DNA from: Pseudomonas oryzihabitans NBRC 102199
GTDB taxonomy: Bacteria > Pseudomonadota > Gammaproteobacteria > Pseudomonadales > Pseudomonadaceae
DNA length: 64,000 nucleotides
Assembly (NCBI RefSeq): GCF_000730625.1
Contig: NZ_BBIT01000002.1
Span: forward strand, 744,001 to 808,000
Direction of reading: 5' to 3'
Position numbers and translations under genes: made by a program. Shown here piece after piece: positions 1 through 8,483 of this stretch. A model generated the notes under the pieces. It was not told where the DNA came from and did no database searches. It saw only the letters and a program-made list of their open reading frames with translations. The stretch's first letter is position 1; every line of letters begins with the position of its first letter.

Positions 1-806
1 TAGTCGGGGCCGCAGAAACGCGGCTCGATGATGACGTCCTCGTCGCGAATCTCCTTGTCCAGGCCAATCATCTCGGCGGTGTTGCGCGCGATCTTGGTCA
101 CCGCGGCGCGGGTCATCCCGGCGTCCGCCGCCGTGTCGATACCGATCAGGCGACGCTCGCGCTCCTGGGCGCGAAAGCCCACCACCATGCCGCCCTGGGT
201 CGAACCGGTACAGGTGGCCGTGACCACGGTATCGAAGAAGAGGCCCTGGTCGCGCTCCTGCGCCGCCAGCTCGTCGGCGAAATGGGCATAGCCGAGGCCC
301 CCCAGGGGATGGTCCGAGGCGCCGGCGGGAATGGCGTAGGGCTTGCCGCCTTCACGCCGCACCTCGTCCAGGGCGCGCTCCCAGGTCGCCTTCACCGCGG
401 TGGAATAGCCCTCGCCTTCCAGCAGCGTCTGGGCGCCCATCAGCCGCGACAGCAGGATGTTGCCGACCTTGTCGTAGACCGGGTCTTCCCACTTGGTCCA
501 TTCCTCCTGGACCAGCCGGCACTTCATGCCCAGCACCGCGGCGACGGCGGCGACCTGGCGCGTGTGGTTGGACTGGATGTTGCCGATGGACACCAGGGTA
601 TCGCAGCCCTGCGCCAGGGCATCGGCGGCCAGCCATTCCAGCTTGCGCACCTTGTTGCCGCCATAGGCGAGACCGGAGGAAACGTCGTCACGCTTGGCCC
701 AGAGTTCGATACCGAGGTCCTTCGACATGCGCTCCAGCTTGTGCAGGGGCGACGGGAAATAACCGAGCTTGACGCGGGGAAAACGCTTTTCGAGATCCAG
801 GGACAT
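1..806 (-). CDS. acdS: 1-aminocyclopropane-1-carboxylate deaminase, 3' end off the window
   Basis: PLP enzyme that opens the cyclopropane ring of ACC, the plant ethylene precursor, to 2-oxobutyrate and ammonia in the cytoplasm. About 268 residues are visible from ATG at 806. The N-terminus reads MSLDLEKRFPRVKLGYFPSP, followed by KRDDVSSGLAYGGNK with the PLP lysine at about residue 52, then SIGNIQSNHTRQVAAVAA with the nucleophile-type serine near 79. These match the AcdS pattern (Lys51, Ser78) closely. The C-terminal residues that separate ACC deaminase from D-cysteine desulfhydrase (Glu295, Leu322 in known enzymes) lie outside the window. The divergent Lrp-family gene next door is the usual acdR arrangement and supports AcdS. 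Confidence 0.85.
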   Translation of the reverse strand, partial: MSLDLEKRFPRVKLGYFPSPLHKLERMSKDLGIELWAKRDDVSSGLAYGGNKVRKLEWLAADALAQGCDTLVSIGNIQSNHTRQVAAVAAVLGMKCRLVQEEWTKWEDPVYDKVGNILLSRLMGAQTLLEGEGYSTAVKATWERALDEVRREGGKPYAIPAGASDHPLGGLGYAHFADELAAQERDQGLFFDTVVTATCTGSTQGGMVVGFRAQERERRLIGIDTAADAGMTRAAVTKIARNTAEMIGLDKEIRDEDVIIEPRFCGPD

Positions 807-867
807 AGCAGCGACTCCAGTGGTGAGAGAACGCCTTCAATGCTAGGGAAAACGTTGAAAAAGGTGC

Positions 868-888
868 TTTCGAATGAGCGGTACGAAA
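868..888. promoter_or_regulatory. candidate AcdR (Lrp-type) box in the acdS/acdR intergenic region
   Basis: TTTCG at 868-872 and CGAAA at 884-888 form a short inverted repeat separated by 11 bases, in the 159-base gap between the divergent acdS and acdR starts. Lrp-family AcdR is known to act at an Lrp box in this gap in other bacteria. The repeat is short, so its assignment is inference. Confidence 0.35.
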
Positions 889-965
889 TCTGCTTTCCTT
901 TTGGCTACCTCGATTTCCTCCCATAGACGTTCTTCCAGAGACCACTTTTCAAGGAGAATCTTTCG

Positions 966-1436
966 ATGAGCGAAGCTGCGGAACTTACCTCGGTCGAACG
1001 CAAGATCCTGCGCGCTCTGCAACAGGACGGACGGCTCAGCAATGCCGAGCTGGCGCGCCAGGTTTCCCTGAGCCCGAGCGCCTGCTGGAACCACACGCGC
1101 AAGCTGTTCGAGAGCGGGATCATCACCGGTGTCAGGGCCCATGTGGATCCCAAGGCGGTGCAACGGGAGACCGCGGTGCTGGTGGGCGTGGTGCTGGACA
1201 GGTCGACCCCCGAATCCTTCCAGGCCTTCGAGGCAGCTGCACGCGCCCTGCCCCCGGTGCTGGAGTGCTACCTGGTGGCCGGCGACGTGGATTACTTCAT
1301 CAAGCTCAGGGTCAAGGACATCGCGGCTTTCAATCGCCTGCACAGCGAGCGGCTGATCGCCCTACCCGGCGTGCGCCAGGTGCGCACCTTTTTCGTGCTG
1401 AACGAGATCAAGACCGATGGATTGTTGCCCATCTGA
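966..1436 (+). CDS. acdR: Lrp/AsnC-family regulator of ACC deaminase
   Basis: Transcription factor of 156 residues. An N-terminal AsnC-type winged HTH (about residues 8-60, LTSVERKILRALQQDGRLSN then LSPSACWNHTRKL) is followed by an alpha-beta RAM/ACT-type ligand domain (about 70-145). AAGGAG at 951-956 lies ten bases before the ATG and fixes the start. It is divergent from acdS, the known acdR position; AcdR activates acdS in response to ACC in characterised systems. A weak TAGGCG/CGCCTA hairpin (1438-1454) follows the stop without a T run. Confidence 0.82.
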   Translation: MSEAAELTSVERKILRALQQDGRLSNAELARQVSLSPSACWNHTRKLFESGIITGVRAHVDPKAVQRETAVLVGVVLDRSTPESFQAFEAAARALPPVLECYLVAGDVDYFIKLRVKDIAAFNRLHSERLIALPGVRQVRTFFVLNEIKTDGLLPI

Positions 1437-1483
1437 TTAGGCGGGTGGCGCCTAGGGAGGGACGGGTACCGAGCGGCGCCCGT

Positions 1484-2497
1484 TCAGTACACCGTTGCCT
1501 GCGTGCTGTTGGTATCAGTGCCGGGCCCTGACAACCCGTTGGCCGTGGTCTCAGCCAAGAGTGCGTACGGGCCGGAACTCAGGTGATCACTCAAGAACTC
1601 CAGGCAGACCCTGATCTTCATAGACCCGGAAGCCCGAATCGTGGTGACGGCGGATACGTCAGCCGGCTGGTAATGTTCAGGTAGGACACGGACAAGCGTG
1701 CCATTTCTGATGCTCGGCGCCACGTCCCAGGTCGATGCCATGATGATGCCGAATCCTTCATGGGCCCACTCCCGAACGACATCACTGTGATTGGATGCCA
1801 TTGGCCCTGTCACCTTTACCGACTCAAGGCCATTTGGCCCCTCCAGCCGCCATACACCGAAACTCTGATCCCTGCCACGAAACAATAGACAATCGTGGCG
1901 TTGAAGGTCGCTTAGCGCGGTTGGGCAGCCTCGTTCTTCCAGATAGCTCGGAGCGGCACAGAGAATCCGTTGGCTGTCTGCAATCTTGTGAACAATCAGG
2001 TTCTGCTCGTTGACTTCACCCACTCGGATATCGATGTCGAACTGCTCTGCAACCAAGTCAGTTCGACGGTCAACCAGCTCGAGCCAAACCTCCAACTTGG
2101 GGTAGCGTTTCCTGAGCAAGGCCAGAACAGGTGCGATGTGAAAGCGCCCCATCCGTTGGCTCGTGCTGATACGCAGCGTGCCTCTGGGTTCGACGCGGTC
2201 ACCCAGCGACGTTTCAAGCATTCCATTGACGTTGTCCATGATCGTCTGTGCCCAGACAAGCATCGTCTCGCCATCCCTGGTGATCGAAACCCGCCTGGTT
2301 GTCCGGTTGAAAAGCTTGCAGCTCAGCGTCTCTTCCAGCGCCAGAACACGCTTGCTGACGTGAGCGGGAGAGATCCCAAGCTCTGTGCCAGCGGCGCTAA
2401 AACTGCCGCGTTTGGCAATCACGGAGAACAGGAGCAGATCCCTCAGGCAGGGATCATTGTTCACTAGTGGAGAATTCTGATTTTCCATGAAGGACAA
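1484..2497 (-). CDS. LysR-family transcriptional regulator
   Basis: Protein of 337 residues. An N-terminal LysR winged HTH (about 18-78, RGSFSAAGTELGISPAHVSK) is followed by a substrate-binding LysR effector domain. The start may instead be the in-frame ATG at 2488 (MENQNS). It is divergent from a Gfo/Idh/MocA dehydrogenase with a perfect palindrome between them, so it probably controls that gene. The last roughly 25 residues (ANGLSGPGTDTNSTQATVY) are an atypical tail. Base composition is lower in GC than in the flanking acdR and peptidase genes, which suggests recent acquisition together with the dehydrogenase. The inducer is unknown. Confidence 0.85.
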   Translation of the reverse strand: MSFMENQNSPLVNNDPCLRDLLLFSVIAKRGSFSAAGTELGISPAHVSKRVLALEETLSCKLFNRTTRRVSITRDGETMLVWAQTIMDNVNGMLETSLGDRVEPRGTLRISTSQRMGRFHIAPVLALLRKRYPKLEVWLELVDRRTDLVAEQFDIDIRVGEVNEQNLIVHKIADSQRILCAAPSYLEERGCPTALSDLQRHDCLLFRGRDQSFGVWRLEGPNGLESVKVTGPMASNHSDVVREWAHEGFGIIMASTWDVAPSIRNGTLVRVLPEHYQPADVSAVTTIRASGSMKIRVCLEFLSDHLSSGPYALLAETTANGLSGPGTDTNSTQATVY

Positions 2498-2541
2498 TTA
2501 TAGCATTTGGAGTTGATAGTAGCCTTGATCCTGGCAGATCG

Positions 2542-2568
2542 AATCGCGACCCCAATTGCGTCGCGATT
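2542..2568. promoter_or_regulatory. perfect 9-bp palindrome, likely LysR operator
   Basis: AATCGCGAC at 2542-2550 and GTCGCGATT at 2560-2568 form a perfect inverted repeat with a 9-base spacer, between the divergent LysR and dehydrogenase starts. The core TCGCGA appears again at 2583-2588. Spacing and position fit a LysR-type recognition site. Confidence 0.6.
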
Positions 2569-2598
2569 TACAACAATAACGCTCGCGAAGATCAAAGC

Positions 2599-3651
2599 AT
2601 GTCCAAAATCAGAATTGCGGTAGCCGGTGCCGGCCTCATCGGGCGCCGCCATATCGAACTCATCAAGGCGAGTCCTTCTTGTGAACTGGCAGCGGTTGTC
2701 GATCCGCTTGAAATCGATGCCCAATACCTGGATTCACTAGGCGTCACGCACTATGCAGATCTTTCTGCCTGCTTCGCCGAAGACAAGCCTGACGGCGTAA
2801 TTCTTGCCACACCTAACGCTCTACACGTCGAACAGACCCTGCAATGCATTGAGGCGGGTGTTGCCGCGCTGATCGAGAAGCCGGTGGCGCATAGCGTTGC
2901 GGAAGGTAAGCGGTTACTCGCGGTCGCCGACGCAACGGGTGCCAGGCTGCTAGTAGGTCATCATCGGGCGCATAGCCCCATCCTTGCCAAGGCGCGAGAG
3001 GTCATACGCGACGACATCCTGGGAGAGATAGTTGCTGTTCAAGGCAGCGCTTTATTCTACAAACCAGATGACTACTTCGACGCTGCCATCTGGCGGCGCC
3101 AGGAAGGCGGCGGCCCCATTCTGATCAACATGATCCATGAAATAGGCAACTTGCGTTCGCTGTGCGGCGAGATTGTTGCCGTTCAGGCGATGCAGTCCAG
3201 CGCAGCGCGCGGGTTTCCCGTCGAAGATACCGTGTGCATCGGCCTGCGCTTTGAGAGTGGAGCTCTCGGTTCCTTCTTGCTTTCCGACAGCTCTGGATGC
3301 GCCCGCAGCTGGGAACAAACATCGCAGGAAAACGCGAGCTATCCATCCTACGAAGATGAGGACTGCTACGTCATCAGTGGGAAAAACGGCTCGTTGTCAG
3401 TGCCCACTATGCGTCTCAAATACTACGAAAGGGTCGAAGACAGATCCTGGTGGAAGCCCTTCCAAACAGGCGTTGCTGGTGTTGAGCGCCACGACCCGCT
3501 TGAGATCCAGCTTGAGCACTTCTGCAACGTCATACGAGGCACGGAATCGCCACTGGTTTCTGTGCGCGACGGCCTGCGGAATCTCATCATCACCGAGGCT
3601 ATCTCAGCAGCCGCGAAGAGCGGCTCGATCATGGAAATCGGCCCTATCTAA
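2599..3651 (+). CDS. Gfo/Idh/MocA-family NAD(P)-dependent oxidoreductase
   Basis: Protein of 350 residues with an N-terminal Rossmann fold (IRIAVAGAGLIGRRHIELI, residues 4-22) and the family EKP motif (ALIEKPVAHS, about residue 94), whose lysine is the expected catalytic residue. The C-terminal half is the alpha/beta substrate domain with INMIHEIGNLRSLCGE in the place of the usual GG-D-H helix. Such enzymes oxidise or reduce sugars, inositols or related polyols; the substrate cannot be told here. It is followed by a truncated MHS transporter, hinting at a former uptake-plus-dehydrogenase unit. GC is near 50% in parts, well below the surroundings. Confidence 0.85.
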   Translation: MSKIRIAVAGAGLIGRRHIELIKASPSCELAAVVDPLEIDAQYLDSLGVTHYADLSACFAEDKPDGVILATPNALHVEQTLQCIEAGVAALIEKPVAHSVAEGKRLLAVADATGARLLVGHHRAHSPILAKAREVIRDDILGEIVAVQGSALFYKPDDYFDAAIWRRQEGGGPILINMIHEIGNLRSLCGEIVAVQAMQSSAARGFPVEDTVCIGLRFESGALGSFLLSDSSGCARSWEQTSQENASYPSYEDEDCYVISGKNGSLSVPTMRLKYYERVEDRSWWKPFQTGVAGVERHDPLEIQLEHFCNVIRGTESPLVSVRDGLRNLIITEAISAAAKSGSIMEIGPI

Positions 3652-3749
3652 GTCTTTGGCATAGCGTCTAGTCATGCGCTGCCTTACGGGTACCACGGCT
3701 GTTTTCGCCGCCCTGCCCCATCTATAAAAACAATAACTGGAGTATTCAG

Positions 3750-3950
3750 ATGAGCACGGCAACCGAGACAGAACAGCACCCTTCCAAGCAGGCCAGGAAG
3801 GCCACCGCGAGTGGTTGGATTGGCTCCGCTTTGGAATGCTACGACCTTTTCATTTATGCCCAAGCAGCAGCATTGATCTTTCCCCAGCTCTTTTTCCCTT
3901 CGCCTGATCCGAGCAGCCCTAAACATTGCCAAGAACTGAAGCGGCTCGTC
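3750..3950 (+). pseudogene. truncated MHS-type MFS transporter remnant
   Basis: The frame opens with MSTATETEQHP and then SGWIGSALECYDLFIYAQAA and LIFPQLFFPSPDP, a typical N-terminus and first membrane segment of the metabolite:H+ symporter group (ShiA/ProP-like). Around 3908-3951 the resemblance stops and the frame runs into the antisense of the M20 peptidase gene, which ends at 3952. Only about 55 of the usual 430 residues are left. This looks like the edge of an insertion or deletion that joined the low-GC LysR/dehydrogenase segment to the peptidase operon. Confidence 0.75.
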
Positions 3951-3951
3951 A

Positions 3952-5106
3952 TCAGACCTTTACGGCGAGGGCGAGGATGGTGGCGACCAGCGCCTGGGTG
4001 CGCGGAACCAGGGTGTCGAGCACCAGGAATTCGGCATCGGTATGCACCTTGCCACCGACCGGGCCCAGGCCACAGAGGGTGGGCACACCCAGGCTTGCGG
4101 TAAAGCCGGAATCGGCGCAACCACCGGTGAACTCCCCCTCCACGCTGAAGCCGATTGCCTGCGCTTCGCGCTGGTAGAGCGCCAGCAGGTCACGGCTCAG
4201 GTGCTCTTCCATGGGCAGGAACAGGCCGGTGATGGTGACGCTGGCCCGGGTTCCCGGCAGCTCTTCTTCGGCAACGATGGCCTCGATGCGCGCCTGCAGT
4301 TCGGGCCAGTCGGCCAGGGCCACGAAGCGCACGTCCAGCCGCGCGGTGGCGCTGGGCGCGACAGTGTTGCTGGACGTGCCGCCCTCGATGAGGCCGACGT
4401 TGGTGGTGATGCCGCGCCCGTAGTCGGTCAGGGCATGCAACTTGATCACCTTGAGCGCCAGGGCCTGGATCGCGCTGGCGCCCTCGGCGTGGTTGACCCC
4501 GGCGTGAGCGGCGCGGCCGTTCACCCTGAGGGTCAGGCTGGCACCGCCCTTGCGCGCCTTGACCACGTTGCCGCTGACCCGTCCGGGCTCGCAGTTCAGT
4601 ACCGCCCGGGCCGCGCGCGCCGCGGCTTCCAGATGAGGACGCGCCGTGCCGGAGCCGATCTCCTCGTCACCGGTGTAGAGCACCCGTACCGGGAATGGCA
4701 GCTCGCCGGCACGCTTGAGCGCGCGCAAGGCGAAGCAACTCGCCACCAGGCCACCCTTCATGTCCGCGACACCGGGGCCGTAGGCCTGGCGGGCATCCTG
4801 GGTGAAGCCGCGGCTGGCCACGGTGCCCGGCGGAAAGACGGTGTCGCGATGGCCCAGCAGCAGCACCGCGGCGCCCGTGGCAGGCCCCACCTGGGCGGCG
4901 AGGATGTCACCGAAGTCGGTCACCGGCGTCCGGGCGACCTCGATGCCATCCTCGGCCAGGGCGGCGGTGAGCACGGCACCGACGGCATCCACGCCGGCCT
5001 TGTCGTAGCTGTTGGAATCGGTATCGACCAGGCGTTGCAGCAGGCGGGTCATCGGCTCGCGCTGGGTGGCGAGCCACTCCAGGGCGGCGGTCTTGGCAAG
5101 GGACAT
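3952..5106 (-). CDS. M20-family metallopeptidase, glutamate carboxypeptidase-like
   Basis: Cytoplasmic zinc peptidase of 384 residues. Metal-ligand motifs are visible in order: GHRDTV, GPGVADMKGG (bridging Asp), TGDEEIGS (catalytic and ligand Glu) and VHTDAEF (His). The insert between them (about 190-300) is the M20 dimerisation domain with the expected GRAAHAGVN histidine. It starts one base inside the stop of the upstream peptidase (TGATG overlap), so it is the last gene of the peptide-transport operon and probably trims imported peptides or N-acyl amino acids. The terminal codons abut the MHS remnant without an obvious terminator. Confidence 0.85.
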   Translation of the reverse strand: MSLAKTAALEWLATQREPMTRLLQRLVDTDSNSYDKAGVDAVGAVLTAALAEDGIEVARTPVTDFGDILAAQVGPATGAAVLLLGHRDTVFPPGTVASRGFTQDARQAYGPGVADMKGGLVASCFALRALKRAGELPFPVRVLYTGDEEIGSGTARPHLEAAARAARAVLNCEPGRVSGNVVKARKGGASLTLRVNGRAAHAGVNHAEGASAIQALALKVIKLHALTDYGRGITTNVGLIEGGTSSNTVAPSATARLDVRFVALADWPELQARIEAIVAEEELPGTRASVTITGLFLPMEEHLSRDLLALYQREAQAIGFSVEGEFTGGCADSGFTASLGVPTLCGLGPVGGKVHTDAEFLVLDTLVPRTQALVATILALAVKV

Positions 5107-6500
5107 CAGCTGCGGCTCCAGCGATCGCCCAGGTCCCAGAACAGCCCGGCCATGAGTTGCAGCCCCTGCCGCACGACCGGGGCCAGGAGATGCTCGTTGG
5201 GCGCGTGCTGAGAGCAGGCGGGATAGGAATGGGGTACCCAGAGGGTGGGCAGTTCGAGGATGTCGGCAAAGATGTCATTGGGCAAGCCACCGCCGAAATT
5301 GGGCAGCAAGGCGGGCTTTTCGCCCAGGGTGTGGGTCAGGGACGTCAGGGCCCAGTCCACCCAGGGATTCTCCGGGTCCAGCCGCGAGGCGTGGAGGATC
5401 TCGTCCTTGGCACGGGTGACGCGCACCGCGGCGAAACCCCGCTCGGCCAGGTGCGCCTCGATCAGCGGAATGAAGGTCGTGCAGTCGCAGCCGGCGACGA
5501 AGCGGATCTGGCAGTGGGCACGCGCAGTACCAGGAATGGCATTGACCGGTGCCTCGGGGTTGCCGGTGGTGAAGGCCAGCAGTTCGAAGGTGTTCCAGCC
5601 GTAGACACGTTCGGCCGGGGTCAGACCGGGCTCGCCCCAGTGGGGATCGATGGCCGGATCGCCCGGCGCGCCGCCCACCTCGATGTCGGCCAGGGCACGG
5701 CGCACCGGTGCGGGCAGCTCGGTGGGCTTGAGCCCCGCGACCTGGATCTGGCCCTGGGCATCCACCAGGCTGGCCAGGGCATGGGCGAGGATGATCCCGG
5801 GATTGGCCAGCAGCCCGCCCCAGTTGCCGGAGTGATGGCCGCCTTCGCGCAGGTCCAGATGCAGGTCGAAGTTGAAGGTGCCCCGGGCACCCAGGAATAG
5901 CGTGGGCCTGGATGCCGAGACCCGCGGACCGTCGGAGGCGATGAACAGGTCAGCGGCAAGGGCCTGGCGCTGCTCCTGGCAGAAGGTGCGCAACCCGACC
6001 GAGCCGATCTCCTCGCCCATTTCCAGCAGCAGCTTGACGTTGTAGCCCAGGCGCCCGCCGCGCGCGGCGATCACCTGCTCCAGCGCCGCCAGGTTGAGCA
6101 GGTGCTGGCCCTTGTTGTCGGCGGTACCGCGGCCATACCAGCGCTCGCCCTGCTCCACCAGCGTCCAGGGCGCGAGGCCTTCGCGCCAGCGGCTGGCATC
6201 GCCGCGCACCACGTCGCCGTGGCCATAGCTGAGCAGGGTCGGCAGCGTCGGGTCCTCGATCCGCTCGGCGATCAGCAAGGGCCCCTTGCCGGCGACCGGG
6301 TTGTCCAGCCGGCGACTGGTGAAGCCGAGACTGGCCACGTAGGGGGCGATGAAGTCATCCAGGTAGCGGCCCAGCTCCGCCTGGCGCTCGGGTTCCTGGC
6401 TTTCGGTGGGATGGGCCACGGCGGTGGCGAGCCGGGCACGGAAGGCGCCGCTGTCGAAGTGCGCGGCGGCAAGCTCAAGGGCATGGGTACGGCTGGTCAT
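5106..6500 (-). CDS. M20-family dipeptidase-like metallopeptidase
   Basis: Protein of 464 residues, longer than its downstream neighbour, as in the M20 dipeptidase subgroup. Motifs seen: SYGHGDVV (first zinc His), GRGTADNKGQH (bridging Asp), LEMGEEIGS (Glu pair), and a His near the C-terminus in VPHSYPACSQHAPNEH. It is translationally coupled to the second M20 gene and follows the two ATPases of a peptide-type ABC transporter, so the pair probably hydrolyses the imported substrate. The exact peptide or acyl substrate is not readable from sequence. Confidence 0.83.
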   Translation of the reverse strand: MTSRTHALELAAAHFDSGAFRARLATAVAHPTESQEPERQAELGRYLDDFIAPYVASLGFTSRRLDNPVAGKGPLLIAERIEDPTLPTLLSYGHGDVVRGDASRWREGLAPWTLVEQGERWYGRGTADNKGQHLLNLAALEQVIAARGGRLGYNVKLLLEMGEEIGSVGLRTFCQEQRQALAADLFIASDGPRVSASRPTLFLGARGTFNFDLHLDLREGGHHSGNWGGLLANPGIILAHALASLVDAQGQIQVAGLKPTELPAPVRRALADIEVGGAPGDPAIDPHWGEPGLTPAERVYGWNTFELLAFTTGNPEAPVNAIPGTARAHCQIRFVAGCDCTTFIPLIEAHLAERGFAAVRVTRAKDEILHASRLDPENPWVDWALTSLTHTLGEKPALLPNFGGGLPNDIFADILELPTLWVPHSYPACSQHAPNEHLLAPVVRQGLQLMAGLFWDLGDRWSRS

Positions 6501-6514
6501 GACGGACTCCGGGG

Positions 6515-7477
6515 TCAGGCGGGTTCGGGCAGATGGCAGCGCTTGCTGCCGCCGGGGATGGTTTCGCGTTCCGGATAGCGCTCGGCGCAGGGGCCGAAGC
6601 AGCGCGGGCAGCGGGGATGGAAGGCGCAGCCGCTGGGCGGCGAGATGGGATTGGGAAAGCTGCCGCCCAGGCCCAGCGCCGGGAGCCCCAGCGCTGGATC
6701 AGGGGTCAGCACCGCGTCCAGCAGCGCCCGGGTATAGGGATGCGCCGGCTGGGCGAACAGCGCCGCCCGCTCCCGCTCTTCGACGATCTTGCCGAGGTAC
6801 ATCACCGCCACCCGGTCGGCCAGGTGTTCCACCACCGCCAGGTTGTGGCTGATGAGCAGATAGGTCAGGCCGAATTCTCGCTTGAGTTCCAGCAGCAGGT
6901 TGAGGATCTGCGCCTGCACCGAGACGTCCAGCGCCGAGGTGGGCTCGTCGCAGATCAGCACGTCCGGGCGCATCACCAGGGCGCGGGCGATGGCCACCCG
7001 CTGGCGCTGGCCGCCACTGAGCTGACCGGGATGGCTGTCGGCCGCGCGGCGCGGCAAGCCCACCACGTCGAGCATCTCCGCGACCCGCCGTTGCTGCTCG
7101 GCGGGCGTGCCCAGGCCATGCACCTGGAGCGGCAGCGCCACGATCTGGCGCACCGTCTTGCGCGGATTGAGCGACGAATAAGGGTCCTGGAAGATCGGCT
7201 GGATGTGCCGGGCCATGCGCTTGCGGTCCACCCCGCGCAGGTGCTCGCCGCCGACCAGGATGTCGCCGCTGGTGGGCGCCAGCAGCCCCAGCAGCAGTTT
7301 GGCCAGGGTACTCTTGCCGCACCCCGACTCCCCCACCAGCCCCAGGGTCTCGCCGCGATAGAGTCGCAGCGAGATGCCATCCACCGCCTTGAGGGTGGCG
7401 GGCGGGCGGAACAGGCCGCGACCCAGGGTGAATTCGCGGCGGATGTCGCACAGCTCCAGGGCGATCTCGCGGCTCAT
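6515..7477 (-). CDS. peptide-type ABC transporter ATP-binding protein (OppF/DppF-like)
   Basis: Protein of 320 residues; start chosen at MSREIALELC because it overlaps the preceding stop in an ATGA. Walker A GESGCGKST (residues 49-57), signature LSGGQRQR, Walker B VLICDEPTSALD. The C-terminal oligopeptide-transporter domain has the typical cysteines (GCAFHPRCPRCFGPC), which in some relatives bind an Fe-S cluster. With the next gene it forms the ATPase heterodimer of a peptide/nickel/opine-class importer. Confidence 0.88.
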   Translation of the reverse strand: MSREIALELCDIRREFTLGRGLFRPPATLKAVDGISLRLYRGETLGLVGESGCGKSTLAKLLLGLLAPTSGDILVGGEHLRGVDRKRMARHIQPIFQDPYSSLNPRKTVRQIVALPLQVHGLGTPAEQQRRVAEMLDVVGLPRRAADSHPGQLSGGQRQRVAIARALVMRPDVLICDEPTSALDVSVQAQILNLLLELKREFGLTYLLISHNLAVVEHLADRVAVMYLGKIVEERERAALFAQPAHPYTRALLDAVLTPDPALGLPALGLGGSFPNPISPPSGCAFHPRCPRCFGPCAERYPERETIPGGSKRCHLPEPA

Positions 7478-8469
7478 CGCACACCTCCGACCCGGCGCAG
7501 GGGTTCGCTGGGCAGGGCGAAATGACAACGCGCCAGGTGCGCGCCCTCCTCCAGCAAGGGCACGCTGTCGGCGCAGGCCGCCACCGCCTGCGGGCATCTG
7601 TTGCGAAAGGCGCAGCCGTGCTGCTCGCCGACCAGGCTGGGTACCAGGCCGGGAATGGCGCCCAGCGGCTGCCCGGGACGGGTCCGGCCCGGAACCGGGA
7701 TGCTCGCCAGCAGGCCACGGGTATAGGGGTGTCGCGGCGCGGCGAAGAGTTCGGCGGCCGGTGCCTGCTCGACGATCTGGCCGGCATACATCACGGCCAC
7801 CCGGTCGGCGATGCGCGCTACCAGGCCCAGGTCGTGGGTGATGAAGACAATGGCCGTACCGAATTCCCGCTGCAGGTCGCGCAGCAGGTGCAGGATCTGC
7901 GCCTGGATGGTGACGTCCAGCGCCGTGGTGGGTTCGTCGGCGATGATGAGGTCCGGCTCGCAGAGCAGCGCCATGGCTATGACCACCCGCTGGCGCAGTC
8001 CGCCGCTGAGCTGGTGCGGATACTGGCGCAGGCGTTCGCCGGCGTTGCTGATGCCGACCTTTTCCAGCATGGCCTCGGCGCGGGCCCAGGCGGCCTTGCG
8101 GTCCAGCTTGCGGTGGCGGCGCAGCACCTCGGCGAGCTGGTCGCCGATGCTGTAGGCCGGATTGAGGGCGGTCATGGGCTCCTGGAAGATCATCGCCAGG
8201 CGATTGCCGCGCAGGTCGCGCATGCCCCTTTCACCCAGCGTCAGCAGGTCGTGCTCGCCCAGCGTCAGCCGCGCCGCCTGGCGCCGGGCCTGGCGCGGCA
8301 GGAGATCCATCAGCGCCAGGGAGGTTAGCGACTTGCCGCAGCCGGATTCGCCCACCAGGCAGAGCATCTCGCCCCGCTCCACCTGCAGGTCCAGGCCGCG
8401 CACGGCGTGCAGGGTGTCGTCCCCCAGGGGAATGTCGATGCGCAGGTCTTTAACGTCGAGCAGTGCCAT
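7474..8469 (-). CDS. peptide-type ABC transporter ATP-binding protein (OppD/DppD-like)
   Basis: Protein of 331 residues starting MALLDVKDLRI. Walker A GESGCGKS at about residues 40-47, signature LSGGLRQR, Walker B LIIADEPTTALD, and a C-terminal oligopeptide-transporter tail with GCAFRNRCP. The true start is at 8469; longer readings upstream overlap the permease gene. It is partner of the OppF-like ATPase with which it overlaps by four bases. Confidence 0.88.
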   Translation of the reverse strand: MALLDVKDLRIDIPLGDDTLHAVRGLDLQVERGEMLCLVGESGCGKSLTSLALMDLLPRQARRQAARLTLGEHDLLTLGERGMRDLRGNRLAMIFQEPMTALNPAYSIGDQLAEVLRRHRKLDRKAAWARAEAMLEKVGISNAGERLRQYPHQLSGGLRQRVVIAMALLCEPDLIIADEPTTALDVTIQAQILHLLRDLQREFGTAIVFITHDLGLVARIADRVAVMYAGQIVEQAPAAELFAAPRHPYTRGLLASIPVPGRTRPGQPLGAIPGLVPSLVGEQHGCAFRNRCPQAVAACADSVPLLEEGAHLARCHFALPSEPLRRVGGVR

Positions 8470-8483
8470 GGTCAGTCCTCCGC

